In this document: positions 1-11,311 of the stretch, piece by piece | Numbering within the stretch: the stretch's first letter is position 1 | How the letters are laid out: every line of letters begins with the position of its first letter | Assembly: GCA_963281255.1 (NCBI GenBank) | Contig: OY725501.1 | Span: forward strand, 759,882-823,881 | Source: Aphrocallistes beatrix | Lineage: Eukaryota; Porifera; Hexactinellida; Sceptrulophora; Aphrocallistidae | Length of the DNA: 64,000 nucleotides | Reading direction: 5' to 3' | Translations under genes and position numbers: made by a program | Notes under the pieces: generated by a model | Database searches by the model: none | Seen by the model: only the letters and a program-made list of their open reading frames with translations | Told to the model about the DNA's origin: nothing

Positions 1-518
1 ACTGTATATATATCTATATATCTGTAACGAATTGACTGAAGAAACTGCTGGGCGCAGAAGGCTGATTTTTGGCATGTGGGAGTATTTTGGCTATGGCTCC
101 AGTAAGTTCTGAGCTCAGATGAAAATGTCTACTCATCATGGAATTATGACGTCATTGTCACATTATTAAAAGTTAAGCAATACGGTTATTCGAGCGTTAC
201 TCAGCCATTATAGGAGATAGAAGGCTGAAATTTTAATAGAATACGTATGTATACTAATATACCTCACATATGATGCAACTATACTCAAAAAATGATGACT
301 AATCACTTTGTTATGACGTCATCATTACGGATCAAAAGTTGAAAAATTGACAATTTTGGTGATCTTTCGTGCGAAATCGATTATAACAGTAGGACAGACA
401 TATTAGAGATGCTATCTCCCTTATAATTAACCAATGTGACCCCAGGCGAGCGAAGGGAGCCTCCGGCGGACACAAAGCTTCCGCCAGCCGTGGGGCGCAA
501 GCAAGCGAAGCGCGCTTG
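1..518 (+). mobile_element. Helitron-like F1 element, 5' end outside the window
   Basis: Non-coding repeat of the F1 family. It runs from the (TA)n tract and the block beginning CTGTAACGAATTGA to the shared GC-rich 3' end, which finishes in CTTG followed by T. Its 3' part carries the GGCGCC-type and CGGACAC hairpins, partly mutated. The TC start lies beyond the left edge. No transposase is encoded, so it is non-autonomous. Confidence 0.75.
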
Positions 519-1305
519 TATCTAATAACGACGTTAGAATGAGCGACGTTAGAATTAAAATTCTTATTCGAGAAATCCCGTTGTGCTCGAACAGCTGTTT
601 ACTCCTGCCAAGGAGGATGCTAAAATACCTTCGACTCTACTTAATTGAGACAAATCTCGAATGGTCCACATACATAAAAGATAATAATAAATTTCATTGA
701 TTAATCAGGAACTCTACTTGATCGAGACAGAATATCCGGAACCAAAGTGTCACGATAAAGTGAATAAACCTGTATCAGAACTAATCTCCTCACCAGCAAG
801 ATGACTTTGTTCTCATTCGCCTACAGTACAAGTCCTGAACGCTTAGATCCATCAGTCAATGCGAGTGTCACAATCTCAGCAAATTTAGGGAACTTGACAT
901 GGTCCAATGTGACCAGAGGTCCATTCACACCGGACACTGTCTTGTATGTGATTCGAGGCAGAGAGATGGAATTAGAGTCACAGCCATTGCTTGCTCCCTA
1001 AACACCTCCGTATCCAACAGCTGCTGACAGTAGGAGTTAGCAGCTGTAGTTCATTCAGGTCCTGTACTGCTTCTGATTGGCTGAGAGAGAAGGTAGGACT
1101 GAGTTTAGAAAGGTCTCTGCTTCCTGATTGGTTCACACATGAATCTATTTTGACAGCTGTCTCCTCTGGAATGTGTCGGTGTCACAGAGACCAGATCTTT
1201 CACACAGATTATATCTGTGATTTAGTAGCGTCTAATCAGGTTCAGTTGATGTGGAATATAATTATGCTATGGGACATAATAAGTGGGACTAAAATAGGGA
1301 CTTAA
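519..1305. other. Unassigned region, possible decayed domain exon
   Basis: Two short plus-strand open frames (801-1001, 991-1305) are present without a recognised domain. The stretch around 850-1000 (reading [15 protein letters not shown]) has the look of a beta-sandwich domain exon such as fibronectin III or Ig. No full domain, splice pattern or neighbouring exon supports this, so it is a weak guess. Nothing else is recognisable here. Confidence 0.2.
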
Positions 1306-1440
1306 AAATTCTAGAAACTGATCAAAATTCAATTAACCTTTTTAATTTAATTGAGTGAGGTTTGTCGTTCTTTTAAACGCAAGTTGAAGTTTGTTTTAAT
1401 GTCGGTTTTTGAATTGACCTGACTTAAAAATCAAATTAAA

Positions 1441-2392
1441 TCAGGTGACACAACACTATCAGTGTTACACTCTTTCATTCCTAGTGATATACGTGGAATG
1501 TAGTTATGTTGACTTGAAGTCAAAGCTAATCCATTAGGACAGCGGTTTTCAACCTTTTTTGGCTGTGGACCCCCTAAATCAATTCTGTGGATCCCCTCCT
1601 ATTAGCCGTATACAAAATTTCGAATCCTGTGGGCCCCTGATATCTTCTGCGGACCACTAAGGGGTCCATGGACCCCAGGTTGGGAACCACTGCATTTAGG
1701 ATAATCAAACAATCCTACTTGGTGTCCGGGTTCCACTATCGAATGAAGAAGGGCTCCATTATTTGAGAATATTCTGACTGGTGTGAACCTCGATCGCTGA
1801 TAATTAAATTCTTCTTGGAGTCAAGAAAGAAGAAGTAGAATCTAGTTACCTGCATTCCTTCACATGTAATGAGAGAGCGTATCTTATGTCCGGTATGATT
1901 AAATACATGCACGCAAGGAGAATCCTCTGGACAAAGCACGTAGATCTCTTCTGTCGTTAATTTTACGTCATAAGGCCATTGCATGGATGGATGTGTCACC
2001 TCTCTTATCGGATGCAGAAAGCAGTCTAGGATTTGGATTCTGTCATTGCCTGCATCAGTTATATACACATCTCCATTAGTGGAGATGGAGAGTTGGCACG
2101 GATAATGAAACAGCCCGATACCAGACCTCTGCTCCCTAGCCTAGCCACCAGACGGAAGTCAGCCTCTATTTTCAAGTGGAACACAGCTTGTATCAGCGAG
2201 TCCGTTAGTTACATGTTGTTTTCATGTATGGCGATACCCCATAATGATTTCATGTGCTCGTGAGTGTAGTTGTTCAGGTACTCGCCCGACTCTGAAAATA
2301 GACACTCTCGCGAGATTAGGATGTATACCTCCCTCAGCGACATATATGTGGTTGGTGGCTAGTTCTATAACGACACAATTTGTCTCACTAAA
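1441..2392 (-). pseudogene. Decayed NHL-repeat protein gene
   Basis: The minus strand reads the beta-propeller repeats of an NHL-type protein: DVYITDAGNDRIQILD, then YDVKLTTEEIYVLCPED, VHVFNHTGHKIRSLI, and NLIISDRGSH. NHL propellers usually bind partner proteins or RNA, often behind RING/B-box modules, and none of those is seen here. The frame shifts near 2100 and again near 1770, and stops lie upstream, so this copy is broken. The last repeat is split by a 153-bp hAT-type MITE (1540-1692); the reading picks up again beyond it with CPNGLALTS. A second fragment of the same family lies at 3600-3757. Confidence 0.7.
1540..1692. mobile_element. hAT-type MITE in the NHL pseudogene
   Basis: Short element with terminal inverted repeats of the CAGCGGTTTTCAACC / CAGTGGTTCCCAACC type, the classic hAT (Charlie-like) end. 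Flanking target copies CATTAGGA and CATTTAGG are near-identical, as expected for an 8-bp duplication that has aged. It interrupts the NHL reading frame. Confidence 0.8.
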
Positions 2393-2761
2393 CAGTGATA
2401 TAATGTATTATACTGTAACATAATATTCCAGGATTGTAATGATATATTGATAATGTGCAAGAGAAAAAATAAACAAAATTTAAATATTATCAACCACAGT
2501 ATGAATCTGAAAGATTTAGAGAATGAATATCTTAAGTTTGCACGCCCAGCGGAAACTTTAAAGGACTACTGCGAGAAATTGAAGCAATAAGACTTTTAAT
2601 GCAAATTCTATAAAAGTGATTGGACACAATGTGGTGTAATATTCTGTCAAATAACTGATGGAATGCCATTCCTCCCTTAAAATCTGTAAAACAGCTTACA
2701 ATGGAAGATTACGCCACATTGAAAATCACAGCTAAATTGCATCGAATAATACCATTAAACG
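2393..2761. other. Unassigned AT-rich spacer
   Basis: I see no gene, domain or repeat that I recognise in this stretch. Confidence 0.4.
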
Positions 2762-3024
2762 CATAGGCGTCGGACCCACCCGGCCACCCGGCATGGGCCG
2801 GGCGGCCCAAAGGGGCTGCCCGGTTCAACCCGGCATCGTCGGTTATGGGCCGATAGGCCCGGAGGGCCTATCTGGCTGGGTACAAGCTTACCCGATACAT
2901 TCCTAATGTCCTAGAACCGTGTATCATGCAGTTTAACTAGCGGCCCCGGAATCGATTGGGCCGACCCCGGAGCCTTCGTTCCGGGTGGCCCGATGGGCCG
3001 GCGGGCCCATTTCCGACGCTTATG
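2762..3024. mobile_element. GC-rich MITE, 8-bp TSD
   Basis: A 263-bp GC-rich block inside AT-rich DNA. The ends are CATAGGCGTCGGA and its near-inverse TCCGACGCTTATG, and the exact 8-bp repeat ATTAAACG flanks both sides (2754-2761 and 3025-3032). An 8-bp duplication suggests hAT mobilisation. The interior is full of GGGCC-type short palindromes. It has no coding capacity. Confidence 0.75.
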
Positions 3025-3599
3025 ATTAAACGCATTAGGATAATTGCTTTATTAATACCAGGGATAAATCCATTCAGACTGAAACTAGGAAGTAAGCAAG
3101 GATTGAATAATTTCTGAGAGAAAACTCTGGAAGTTAAATAAATCATCTTTGAATCTGAGGGGAATTGGCAGAGAATGGAAACTTCTGTAATTCTCGATCT
3201 AAAGTGAGTAGCATCCCTAGTACATCCATTTCGTGATCACTTCCTCCACGAACAGCTGATAGTAATACATACTCCTCCTCTGATGACGTCAGAGATTAAT
3301 CGTAAGCATCCTCAGGTCTGTAGACACGGTAACAGAGCAGAAAACTATTGGTTTGTGAGTGCTGTACGATCAGGAATAGAGAAGTCGATACTTTCAAAGC
3401 AACACTCTGTTATTCTTGGAGTCCCTATCTTCCTGAAATGCATTTTGATATTTTAATTCAAATTATTCTCATAATTAATAGTAAATGGCAATTAGGACTT
3501 AAATACATACAATCAAAAGAGATCAAAATGGGAGTTTAATTAGGAACTAAACAGAAACAAAAAATAATAACACAAAAAACACTTATAAAGGAGAAAATA
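3025..3599. other. Unassigned spacer
   Basis: No recognisable gene. A 63-codon plus-strand frame (3348-3539) has no recognisable motif and probably arises by chance. Confidence 0.35.
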
Positions 3600-3757
3600 T
3601 TTGAAGTTCATAGTTATCATTCCAAGACACAGTAACTAAGCTTAGATTTGAAGTCACAGCTAATCCTAGAGGGCAAACAAACATTCCTACTTGTAGTCCA
3701 GGTTCCCCTATCGTGTGGAAGAGCGATCCTACGTTTGAGAATACTTTGATCGAGTTT
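3600..3757 (-). pseudogene. NHL-repeat gene fragment (last repeat)
   Basis: The minus strand reads IKVFSNVGSLFHTIGEPG followed by LQVGMFVCPLGLAVTSN, matching the C-terminal repeat of the decayed NHL gene at 1441-2392. Only one repeat is left. It is cut off on the 5' side by the end of an F1 repeat (GAGTTTTAATAGTAAGGAT, about 3753-3772). Confidence 0.65.
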
Positions 3758-3984
3758 TAATAGTAAGGATGCTCACATAGCTAAATTGCGATATATTATG
3801 ATTCAAGCTCATTAATTATCTCCAATGTTAATATGTAGTGAAGAATCATTAATATGTCTACCGGCTCCGAGATATTGGTGAAAACAGTTGGGGCCAGCCT
3901 TCGTACTTGAAATTATTAATGGTCCCAAATATCTCGGAACCGATAGCTTTTAAGTCATTAAAATGTATCATTAGTCTAATATGA

Positions 3985-5125
3985 TCAGCACGCTCCGCCG
4001 CGATCCAAAGCCATCGTAACCCGTCCCCGTGTCAATTGGTACACCAACATCATCAAGTAGGCCAAGCGTGCAAGAAGGAAAGCTAAACGGAAGTGGCGCC
4101 TGTCTAATGACCCTGACCACTTGACTGAATTCAAGTTTCAGAGAAATCTTGGGACTGATCTGATGAACAGGGAACGTCGCAGTTTCTACTCTGATTGGAT
4201 TAGTCAGTCCTGTGACTAGCGATCACTCTTCCGCAAGGCTAACTCACTTCTCGGCTTACGCCAGCAACAGGTTCTACCACCCCATGCTGATAAGGCTGCT
4301 CTTTCTCAGGAATTCGACAACTTCTTTGTTCTTAAAGTAGATAACATCCGTTCCACCATTGATTCAAATGCATCGTCGTCTTCCGTTGCCCCCTCAGATA
4401 ATTCAATATCGAATCCCAACATACTTCCCACCAATTCAAAGAATTATCTGAGGAAGAAATTGTTTCCCTTGTTTCTTTTGCTCCTAATAAATCTTGCATC
4501 CTCGATCCTATCCCAACATCCCTGGTCAAATAATCTCTACCCATCCTAGGACCCATCCTTATTAAAGTCGTAAATAGTTCCCTCTCCACTGGTCATTTTC
4601 CTTCTCCCTGGAAGCCGCCATCATCTTTCCCAAACTTAAAAGACCGAATCTCGATCCCATCTTCTCTAACTATCCTCCACTTAGCAATCTTTCTTTCATT
4701 TCTAAGATCACTGAGAGGGCCGCTTCCATGGCATGCCTAATTTCCGGGACGGGGCGAGACCGTCCCGGAAAATCTAGGTACCTAATTTCCGGAACGGGAG
4801 GAACAAGATACCTAATTCCCGGGACAGGACAGAAAAGGTGCCTAATTTCCGGGACGGGACGGGTTAGGATGCCTAATTTCCGGGACGGGACGGATCAAGA
4901 TACCTAATTTCCGGGACGGGACGGGACCGTCCCGGAAATTAGGTATCTTGATCCGTCCCGTCCCGGAAATTAGGCACTTTTTCTGTCCCGTCTCGGAAAT
5001 TAGGCATGCCCCGCTTCCATCCAGGTCGTGAATCATCTTACATTACATCATCTCTTCCCCGGGACGCAGTCTGCCTATCGTAAGCATCACAGTACGGAGA
5101 CTGCGCTCCTGATTCTCGGCCCTAC
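3985..5125 (+). mobile_element. LINE fragment, CR1/L2-type reverse transcriptase
   Basis: Plus-strand remnant of a non-LTR retrotransposon. The linker before the reverse transcriptase reads RERRSFYSDWISQS and ANSLLGLRQQQ. The start of the RT domain reads NYPPLSNLSFISKITE, and after the insert the hallmark QSAYRKHHSTETALLIL follows. These are typical of the Jockey/CR1/L2 group. The copy has several in-frame stops, lacks the endonuclease and most of the RT, and is split by a 281-bp inverted-repeat element (4730-5010). It is a dead 5'-truncated piece. Confidence 0.8.
4730..5010. mobile_element. 281-bp inverted-repeat element with exact 10-bp TSD
   Basis: Ends are GGCATGCCTAATTTCCG and its inverse. 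The 10-bp target CCGCTTCCAT is present on both sides (4720-4729 and 5011-5020). The interior repeats CCTAATTTCCGGGACGGG in both orientations and could fold into one long hairpin around 4890-4960. The family is unknown; a 9-10-bp duplication would suit Mutator-like elements. It sits inside the LINE. A minus-strand open frame across it is only the repeat read as codons. Confidence 0.75.
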
Positions 5126-5235
5126 TCGGCCCCCCCCAAAATCAATAAATCACTTTGAAATTTGAAATTTGATCTAAATAATGGCCCACCCTAAAATATA
5201 CCCAGCCCCCCCAAATAATATTTGGTCGCTACGTC

Positions 5236-5640
5236 CATGCCTGGAATGTGTCGCTTCATTTCTGGGTTAAGCTATTTTGGGCGGGAAAGCCATCTAAATT
5301 CGGGGTATTTACTATAGATAGAAAAAACCCGAAGCCATCCGGGGGTTTTAAGTACATTTCATTCAATACAAATCCTATCTAAAAATGAAATTGAGACCAG
5401 GAGGTTAGTTCATAATAAACGAATGTTCATATTACGCGCCCTGACTGTATTATAGCTTATATATTTCCTACATCGTGACCTTAAAATTAAGCGTGATACT
5501 ATTGCCATTGACAAGTCAGTAGCAATAGCCACTTCGTAAAATTAATTAAAACATTAGGTACCTAGTGATAATTTTGGGAGGCAACCCCCCCCCCTGAACT
5601 ACGCCAATACGATTGTAAAAAACCCGCCTAGCTTATGCGG
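5236..5640. repeat. Interspersed repeat, uninterrupted copy
   Basis: From about 5290 (TTACTATAGATAGAAAAAAC) to the poly-C tract and GAACTACGCCAATACG this matches 44425-45640 almost base for base, but lacks the 863-bp insert found there. It therefore shows the empty site for that insert. Function and family are unknown. Confidence 0.6.
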
Positions 5641-6050
5641 TTCCCTTACTTTAAATCCAGAATGGCAACGCAAAGACGCTTCTATTAAATTTTTTAATGA
5701 ATATTTAGACATTCTGTGAGGCAATCAAGTATATTTAGATGAGATTTTTGACACAAGCATCTTAACCCTTTACAAATTACTAATGCATGCACTTTTCAGG
5801 ATTTATCATGTCCTTTCAAATAAATTCTTCGATTCCATGTGAATATATACGTATGAAGTCTGTACAGGTTGTCATTAACAACCATTATTAAACAAGATGA
5901 GTTGAAAGACTCAAAACTGAGAAATTTCAATGTGGAACTAACGAATTTGATATCATATATGAAGTATATTTACCTTTTGAGTTCAAAATCCAAATTAAGA
6001 TTTTTTGGTAGCAACATTTCACTTGTTCGTTGAATCATTTGTTCCCATAC
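5641..6050. other. Unassigned spacer
   Basis: Low-complexity AT-rich DNA with no recognisable coding signal. Confidence 0.35.
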
Positions 6051-6059
6051 CCTGCTTAT

Positions 6060-7590
6060 CTCCAATATTCTTAGTACAAGTACAGTTGACAACTGTTAAT
6101 TCGAACTTTCACTAATTCGAACAAATTTTGTTATTAATTTAAAACAATCGCTTCAACAACTTGAATCACTTATGAATGAAATTTCTAGTGCGCCTTATCA
6201 ATGTGAGCCATCTAAGAATTCTGAATCTACTGCCTCTCATATATCATCAGCGAATATCCATATCCAACAAGGCATTGATATTATGCATACCAGTTCGGAT
6301 GTGGAAACATCTTAGCATCCAGAAATTTGTCGACTCCAATTCATTCAATGCCAATTAGAAAACAGTCTTGTTCCTAAAAATAGACGTAGATACAATATAC
6401 TCACAAATATTATCTCTTAAAACACATCTGATCTCGCCAGCTTGTTATAAGTATCTCCAGCACATGCCTTGCCTATCACTTCCTCACTTCAATACTTTAG
6501 AAAAATTGTACTCTTCATTTGGGCTCGAAAATGAATTCTTTCCATTCCTGAGGCAAGCAACGTGTTCTTTTTCGAATGAACAAAAACATGTCATCCTTCA
6601 AATTGATGAAATTCACGTAATACCCGGTACAGCAGAACTCGGTTACTACGTACTCGGGATACAACGTACTTCGGTTTAGTACGTACTCATTTCTCTGAAC
6701 CAGAATTCATTTACTTGTATTATATAGATTCCTATGTAATATCAACTCAGTTAGTACGTACTTACGGATAGTACGTGCTTTTTTCCGCTTCCTGGAGGGG
6801 TACGTACTAACCGAGTTCTACTGTATATCATACAAGCGAGGCAAAATTATAGGATCCAATATATGTCCAGATAATCCTACGAAAACTGTAATTGCTATCA
6901 TGGTCTCTAGCCTTCAGAAAAAATGGTCCTGCATTGTTCGTCTGTTACCATGAAGGGCCAGCGAGGAAAATTCTAGTCGAGCTTGCTTATATATTACTCT
7001 GAATCACTCTTCTAATACTCAGATAATCTCCTACAGCTGATAGACAGAGACACACTCTAAAGGGATTGAAACTTCATCGTCTCCATCAGATAGAATTACA
7101 GAGCTCACACACGTTACCACTCTGGTCGGATTGTAGAGTGGGCATGTTCGTAAGGACTTCTATGATGTTTTCTTTACTTATATGAAGAAGCTGTGGTTGA
7201 ATAAGAATCAGCTATGCGTAATCATAGTAAAGAAACAATAACGGAATCATGACTACAGAAAATTCACTTTATTCCAAATCTGCGAAATAGTTTCAGATGA
7301 AGTTGTGCAGAAGTGGAACATGGGAAGTATTCCTACTATTAAACCTCACAGCATATCCAACAAAATTAGAACACTCTATAGTACGGCTCAGACTATATCA
7401 AAGCGCTTTCAAAGCAATAGGATTTTGGGAAACTTCGAGATTTAAACTATTGTTTTCCAGTTACAGCCAAAATCCAAGCTCGAGAGAGAGCAGAGAGCAA
7501 CAACGACAATTGCAAAGTTACGGGAATGTTAGAGACAATACTCCTGATCTGTTTTGCATTGAGAATGATGAAATACCCAGCGATATTTAG
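6060..7590 (+). pseudogene. P-element/THAP9-type transposase remnant
   Basis: The plus strand reads LPHFNTLEKLYSSFGLENEF and VILQIDEIHVIPG, then after a nested MITE YKRGKIIGSNIC and VIAIMVSSLQKKW. This order (the acidic DEIHV motif, then KGGK-like and AKT/MISSL-like blocks) is that of P-element and THAP9 transposases, which cut and paste DNA through an RNase-H-like fold. The THAP zinc finger is not visible. Several stops and a 194-bp insertion break it. The C-terminal part (7297-7590, TAYPTKLEHSIVRLRLY) is more weakly assigned. Confidence 0.65.
6630..6823. mobile_element. pogo/Tigger-like MITE, TA target
   Basis: Ends CAGCAGAACTCGGTTACTACG and CGTACTAACCGAGTTCTACTG are inverted repeats flanked by TA on both sides. 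Repeated TACGTACT words fill the interior. It is inserted in the P-element-type transposase just after the DEIHV motif. Confidence 0.75.
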
Positions 7591-7641
7591 GGAGAAGAGA
7601 GCGATCAAGATGATGACGAATTTTCTCCATGTTCTAGCAGA

Positions 7642-8092
7642 TTGCCACAAAGTGGAAAACAAAATCGATTTTCATATCCTCATTTGTGTAAAGTACTTGA
7701 TAGGTTCTCAATAAGTGACACTACTGGTTGTGCAATTGCAAATGCAGTTCTTCAGGACCTTGATTTGCTGACTACTGAGAAGATTCTTTCTATAGATAAG
7801 GTTAGATATCAAAGGAAATATTGGAGAAAGAAATTCGAATACGATCAGAAGACCTAACACATTTGACTTGCATCGGATTTGATAGCCGCAAAGATGAAAC
7901 ATTGTCTATCAATAAAAACGTTGTGTCATAACTTCCGAACCAGGGTCAAACTATGTTGACCAGATCTCTCCTGAATCAGGATGTTCTAAAGATATTTCAA
8001 TGGAACTGATGTCAGTAATTTATAATACGGAATCTGATATAACGATTCATTCAATACTGGCTGACGGGTACGAATGTTAATGCATGGCAAGT
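7642..8092 (+). pseudogene. Remnant of a second transposase-like protein
   Basis: The plus strand reads FSYPHLCKVLDRFSISDTTG, AIANAVLQDLDLLTTEK, CIGFDSRKDET and, near the end, a DG-x-N-V-N-type motif. This order is one I associate with multi-copy uncharacterised invertebrate proteins that behave like transposon genes; I cannot name the superfamily. Stops and frame changes break it. It ends at the 8-bp target of the hAT MITE at 8101. Confidence 0.4.
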
Positions 8093-8650
8093 CCTTATGG
8101 CAGGGCCGGCGACAGAATTTACGGGCCCCCTAGTAAGATTTCTGGCCGGGCCCCTCCATCTCTTACCCGCTTCTCTTGACGTTTTTGCGCACCTGATTTA
8201 TGAACGTAGGACATAGACTTTATATTGAAATATTTAATAATTGAAATAGAGCAATTTCTATAATTCCATATTTTATATCGTGGTGAAGGAATCAGGTTAA
8301 TAATAAGGTTTCAAACAATGGAATAAATTAATGACAATTTATTAATGACAGAATCCTTTGCTTGCTAAGTGTGATATTGATCATAGCAATCATTCTATTA
8401 GTGAAAACTGAAACAAAGGAATTCATATTGTGATACAAGCTTATTATGTACATACAAGACACAATTACAATGGACATCTTAAATCCTAAAGAAACTATTA
8501 AATGCCGACCTGGGGCCCCTATTTATCCCGGGCCCCTATTTACCACGGGCCCCCCGGTTTTACCCCAAGCTACCCCCCCCTGTCGCCGGCCCTGCCTTAT
8601 GGGAGCTTGTTCAGCTTTGTTCAGCTCCCATAAGGACTTGCCATGCATTT
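8081..8650. repeat. Perfect inverted repeat split by a MITE
   Basis: Ignoring the MITE, TGCATGGCAAGTCCTTATGG plus GAGCT (8081-8100, 8603-8607) is the exact inverse of AGCTCCCATAAGGACTTGCC plus ATGCA (about 8625-8650), with a short central loop. The MITE landed within the left arm and duplicated CCTTATGG. Confidence 0.65.
8101..8594. mobile_element. hAT MITE with exact 8-bp TSD
   Basis: 494-bp element with inverted ends CAGGGCCGGCGACAG / CTGTCGCCGGCCCTG and an exact duplication of CCTTATGG (8093-8100, 8595-8602). The interior is AT-rich with GGGCCCC blocks next to both ends. There is no transposase. It lies in one arm of an older inverted repeat (see 8081-8650). Confidence 0.85.
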
Positions 8651-8889
8651 CCTTTACTAATGTGAAGAAGTGGTTAAATAAGAATACCAATCAGCCTGGA
8701 ACCTTGGTAGTAATATCTTTCATTTTCTCCTGTACGGCCTCCGTGTTTGCGTTAACCTTCTCACGGAGGCTTGCATCATCACTCACTACTCTTTCGTGGT
8801 AGTAGCGTCCTAATCGTGGTAGTCGTAGGTCTCGGGAGAAGAAGGAATCGCTGAATAAATTCTCGTTTTGAGGCGTGTACCAAATATGA

Positions 8890-10480
8890 TCTAGTTCGAT
8901 GAGTATCCAGTACTGATTTCGACTGGGTATTGTGAGTGATGGCTATCTCCTGCGATATTCGGGGCCAAGCTATGCAATCCAACATTTTTTGTACTAACAG
9001 ACATCTCATCGTATGCTTGAATGACTGGACGCATCTTTCGGCTTCTCCGTCCTCTTGGATATGGTAAGGGGAAGAGTGTAACTTTTGTATTCCTCAATTC
9101 TTACACATATCCGTATCAGTACCCATCGACCTTCTTGCCCTGGTCTGAGAGTAAAGCGATCGGATATCCGTGGCGGTAAAACCACCAGCTCTCGAGAGCT
9201 GAAAGAACTGTGCTCGCTTCTTGGCATTGTCACTGCTCTGAATACTTCGAGAATAAATCGACATTATGAGAACTAAGATCTCTTGAACACGGGAAGGTGG
9301 CAATATATAGACTACGAACATGGGTTTTCGATGATTTTCAGGTCCGGAACTTTTTTGAAAGTGATAAAATTATACGGCACCCAAACAGGGGTTTATCTTG
9401 TAGTTCCATGGGTGGTAGCAACCCAGCACCAAAATCGAATCACACTGCAAGCACCTAGACTCCTCGGACGATACCAGTCTGGCACTTATAATTGCCAGCC
9501 GAGCATCGGGAATCTAGATAAATCCCTGTCTATGACTGCCCTGATGATCTGGTATGGATTCCTGATAGGTGCTAATTAGTAATTATTTACGCGTTCTGGA
9601 TCGCTTACTCTCTAAACAGATACTACAGCTCTCGCTTGCTTTCAGGGCATCGGCGTACATTCTTCTCAAATAAAATCTGACTGAAGTTCTTCGTAAGTAC
9701 GGTTGACGTCTCCGTGAAATGAATTATGGCTAACTCCATAATGGAACTCCGGACAGGGACAGAGACTATGATGCATTTTTTTGTACAACCATCCTTTAAG
9801 CACAAACCAGCGTGCTTCTCTAATTGCTCGCTCCTAACCCTTCCAACTGTGCGAAGTCGCTCAGTAGCATCCGCAATAACAGGAACCAGGTCTGTTCATA
9901 TTAATTTTCTCGGTTAAATTTCTTAATTCAGAATACGTAACTTCCTTAGCAAGGCTTGCGATCGCGGAGTACACATGCCCTCAAAGAATTCGTCCTCGTC
10001 GTTGACAAGTGAGTGTAAACAGTTCGCTTCAGCTTAGCTTGTCAACAGCGAGGTTGTTTGAGCATCTACGATACCGGATGAGGTAGTTAATGGTCTCGAG
10101 TTCTAGAATCCACCTCGTAAACTTGTCCTTTGTGTCTTTCTGCTTGTGCATCTATTCGAGTGGATTATGAGTCATCTTCTTGTTGCCAGACGATCGCCCA
10201 GGTTTCCTTCTCTCCTGTACTGTAACGTTAATGTGCTCGATTTAGCGTCGACGAATAAATGAGATGATCTCATCCTCCCTTGAACATCTCCTTGAGCGAA
10301 ACGGCGCCGACGTTGTTCTTGTCCCAGGTAGGGTTGAAAGTGCGAGCAGCTGAACCGGTGGGAAAAGATTTCTGATCTAGGATCCTTGCATATGACAGAC
10401 TCTTCGCCGGAGCTGAGAAATGTCAGAAGGACACGAGTAGCCTCACGACCAGAAGCAGTCTCTTGCACGGCACTTGCTGT
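8890..10480 (-). mobile_element. Ty3/gypsy-type LTR retrotransposon fossil (pol part)
   Basis: Minus-strand remains of the RNase H end and the integrase zinc-binding region of a Ty3/gypsy-like element. It is heavily broken, with many disruptions and no intact domain. I could not identify paired LTRs. The decay suggests an old insertion. Confidence 0.6.
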
Positions 10481-11311
10481 AGTAAGATTTTCGTTATACA
10501 GACGTCCTATTCTTCAGATCTGTCATACTCTACGTAGTTCTCTTCATCCTGCTCGTCACCAAGTAGTGGCCACTTTGAAATCTCCGTCAGAATCTGATTC
10601 AGAAGACAGAAATTCCAAATCCTGTATGGGAACTTGAATTTCTGCAGTGTTACCACTGCGGGGGTGTTTGGGGTTTGAAGCAGAGATAGGTGATGGAAAA
10701 AGCGCAGATATGAACATCTCTCCCAGATTCTCCTGAGTCATGTTAAGCCCTGTTCTCGCCTCTCAGGATTTCTTCAGCTATCATAAATATTATCTCTAGA
10801 GCTACTTTGTAGTAGTAATTCGACCGTAAAAGTCGTCAATTATGAGCTAGAACGTTAAGGTTGGCCTTTCCTATGGGCAATTTGTTTTTATTATTAAAAA
10901 TTTGACAAAAGACTTTTTAAATTAACCATTTTTGAGTTCGAAACTTTAATCTCGATTCTTAGAATTTCAATACCAATATTTCGCCACTTGTACCACCTAT
11001 GTCACTAAATACAGTTTTGAAGCGAATTAAATACAGTTTTGAAGCGAAATGCCCCATATCTATAACTTCTTTTAACCATGTAAGATCATCATTTTAAGAA
11101 TGACTGTCACATAATCACGTTATAAATTTAAATTTCACCACAAACCAACAGAACACATTCGTACGTACACGTGCCTAGTTTATATATACTATAACTGGTA
11201 TTACCATAGCCCTCTGTATATATGGCCTGCCCCATCTAAATTTCAAAATGGTACAGGGATACGGTCGAAGATGGAATTCTAAAGTACGATTAGCGATCAT
11301 TTTATTTATCA
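10481..11311. other. Unassigned region
   Basis: The first part may still belong to the neighbouring retroelement fossil. From about 10750 to 11311 I see no recognisable gene or repeat. Confidence 0.3.

Noticed and set aside
4842-5036. Minus-strand frame with repeated RPVPEIR/GPVPSRK
   Set aside because: It lies wholly in the GGGACGG repeat element; the periodicity comes from DNA repeats.
9283-9579. 98-codon plus-strand frame with an Ig-like look (RYQSGTYNC)
   Set aside because: It overlaps the minus-strand Ty3/gypsy fossil and has no partner cysteine, tryptophan or splice sites.
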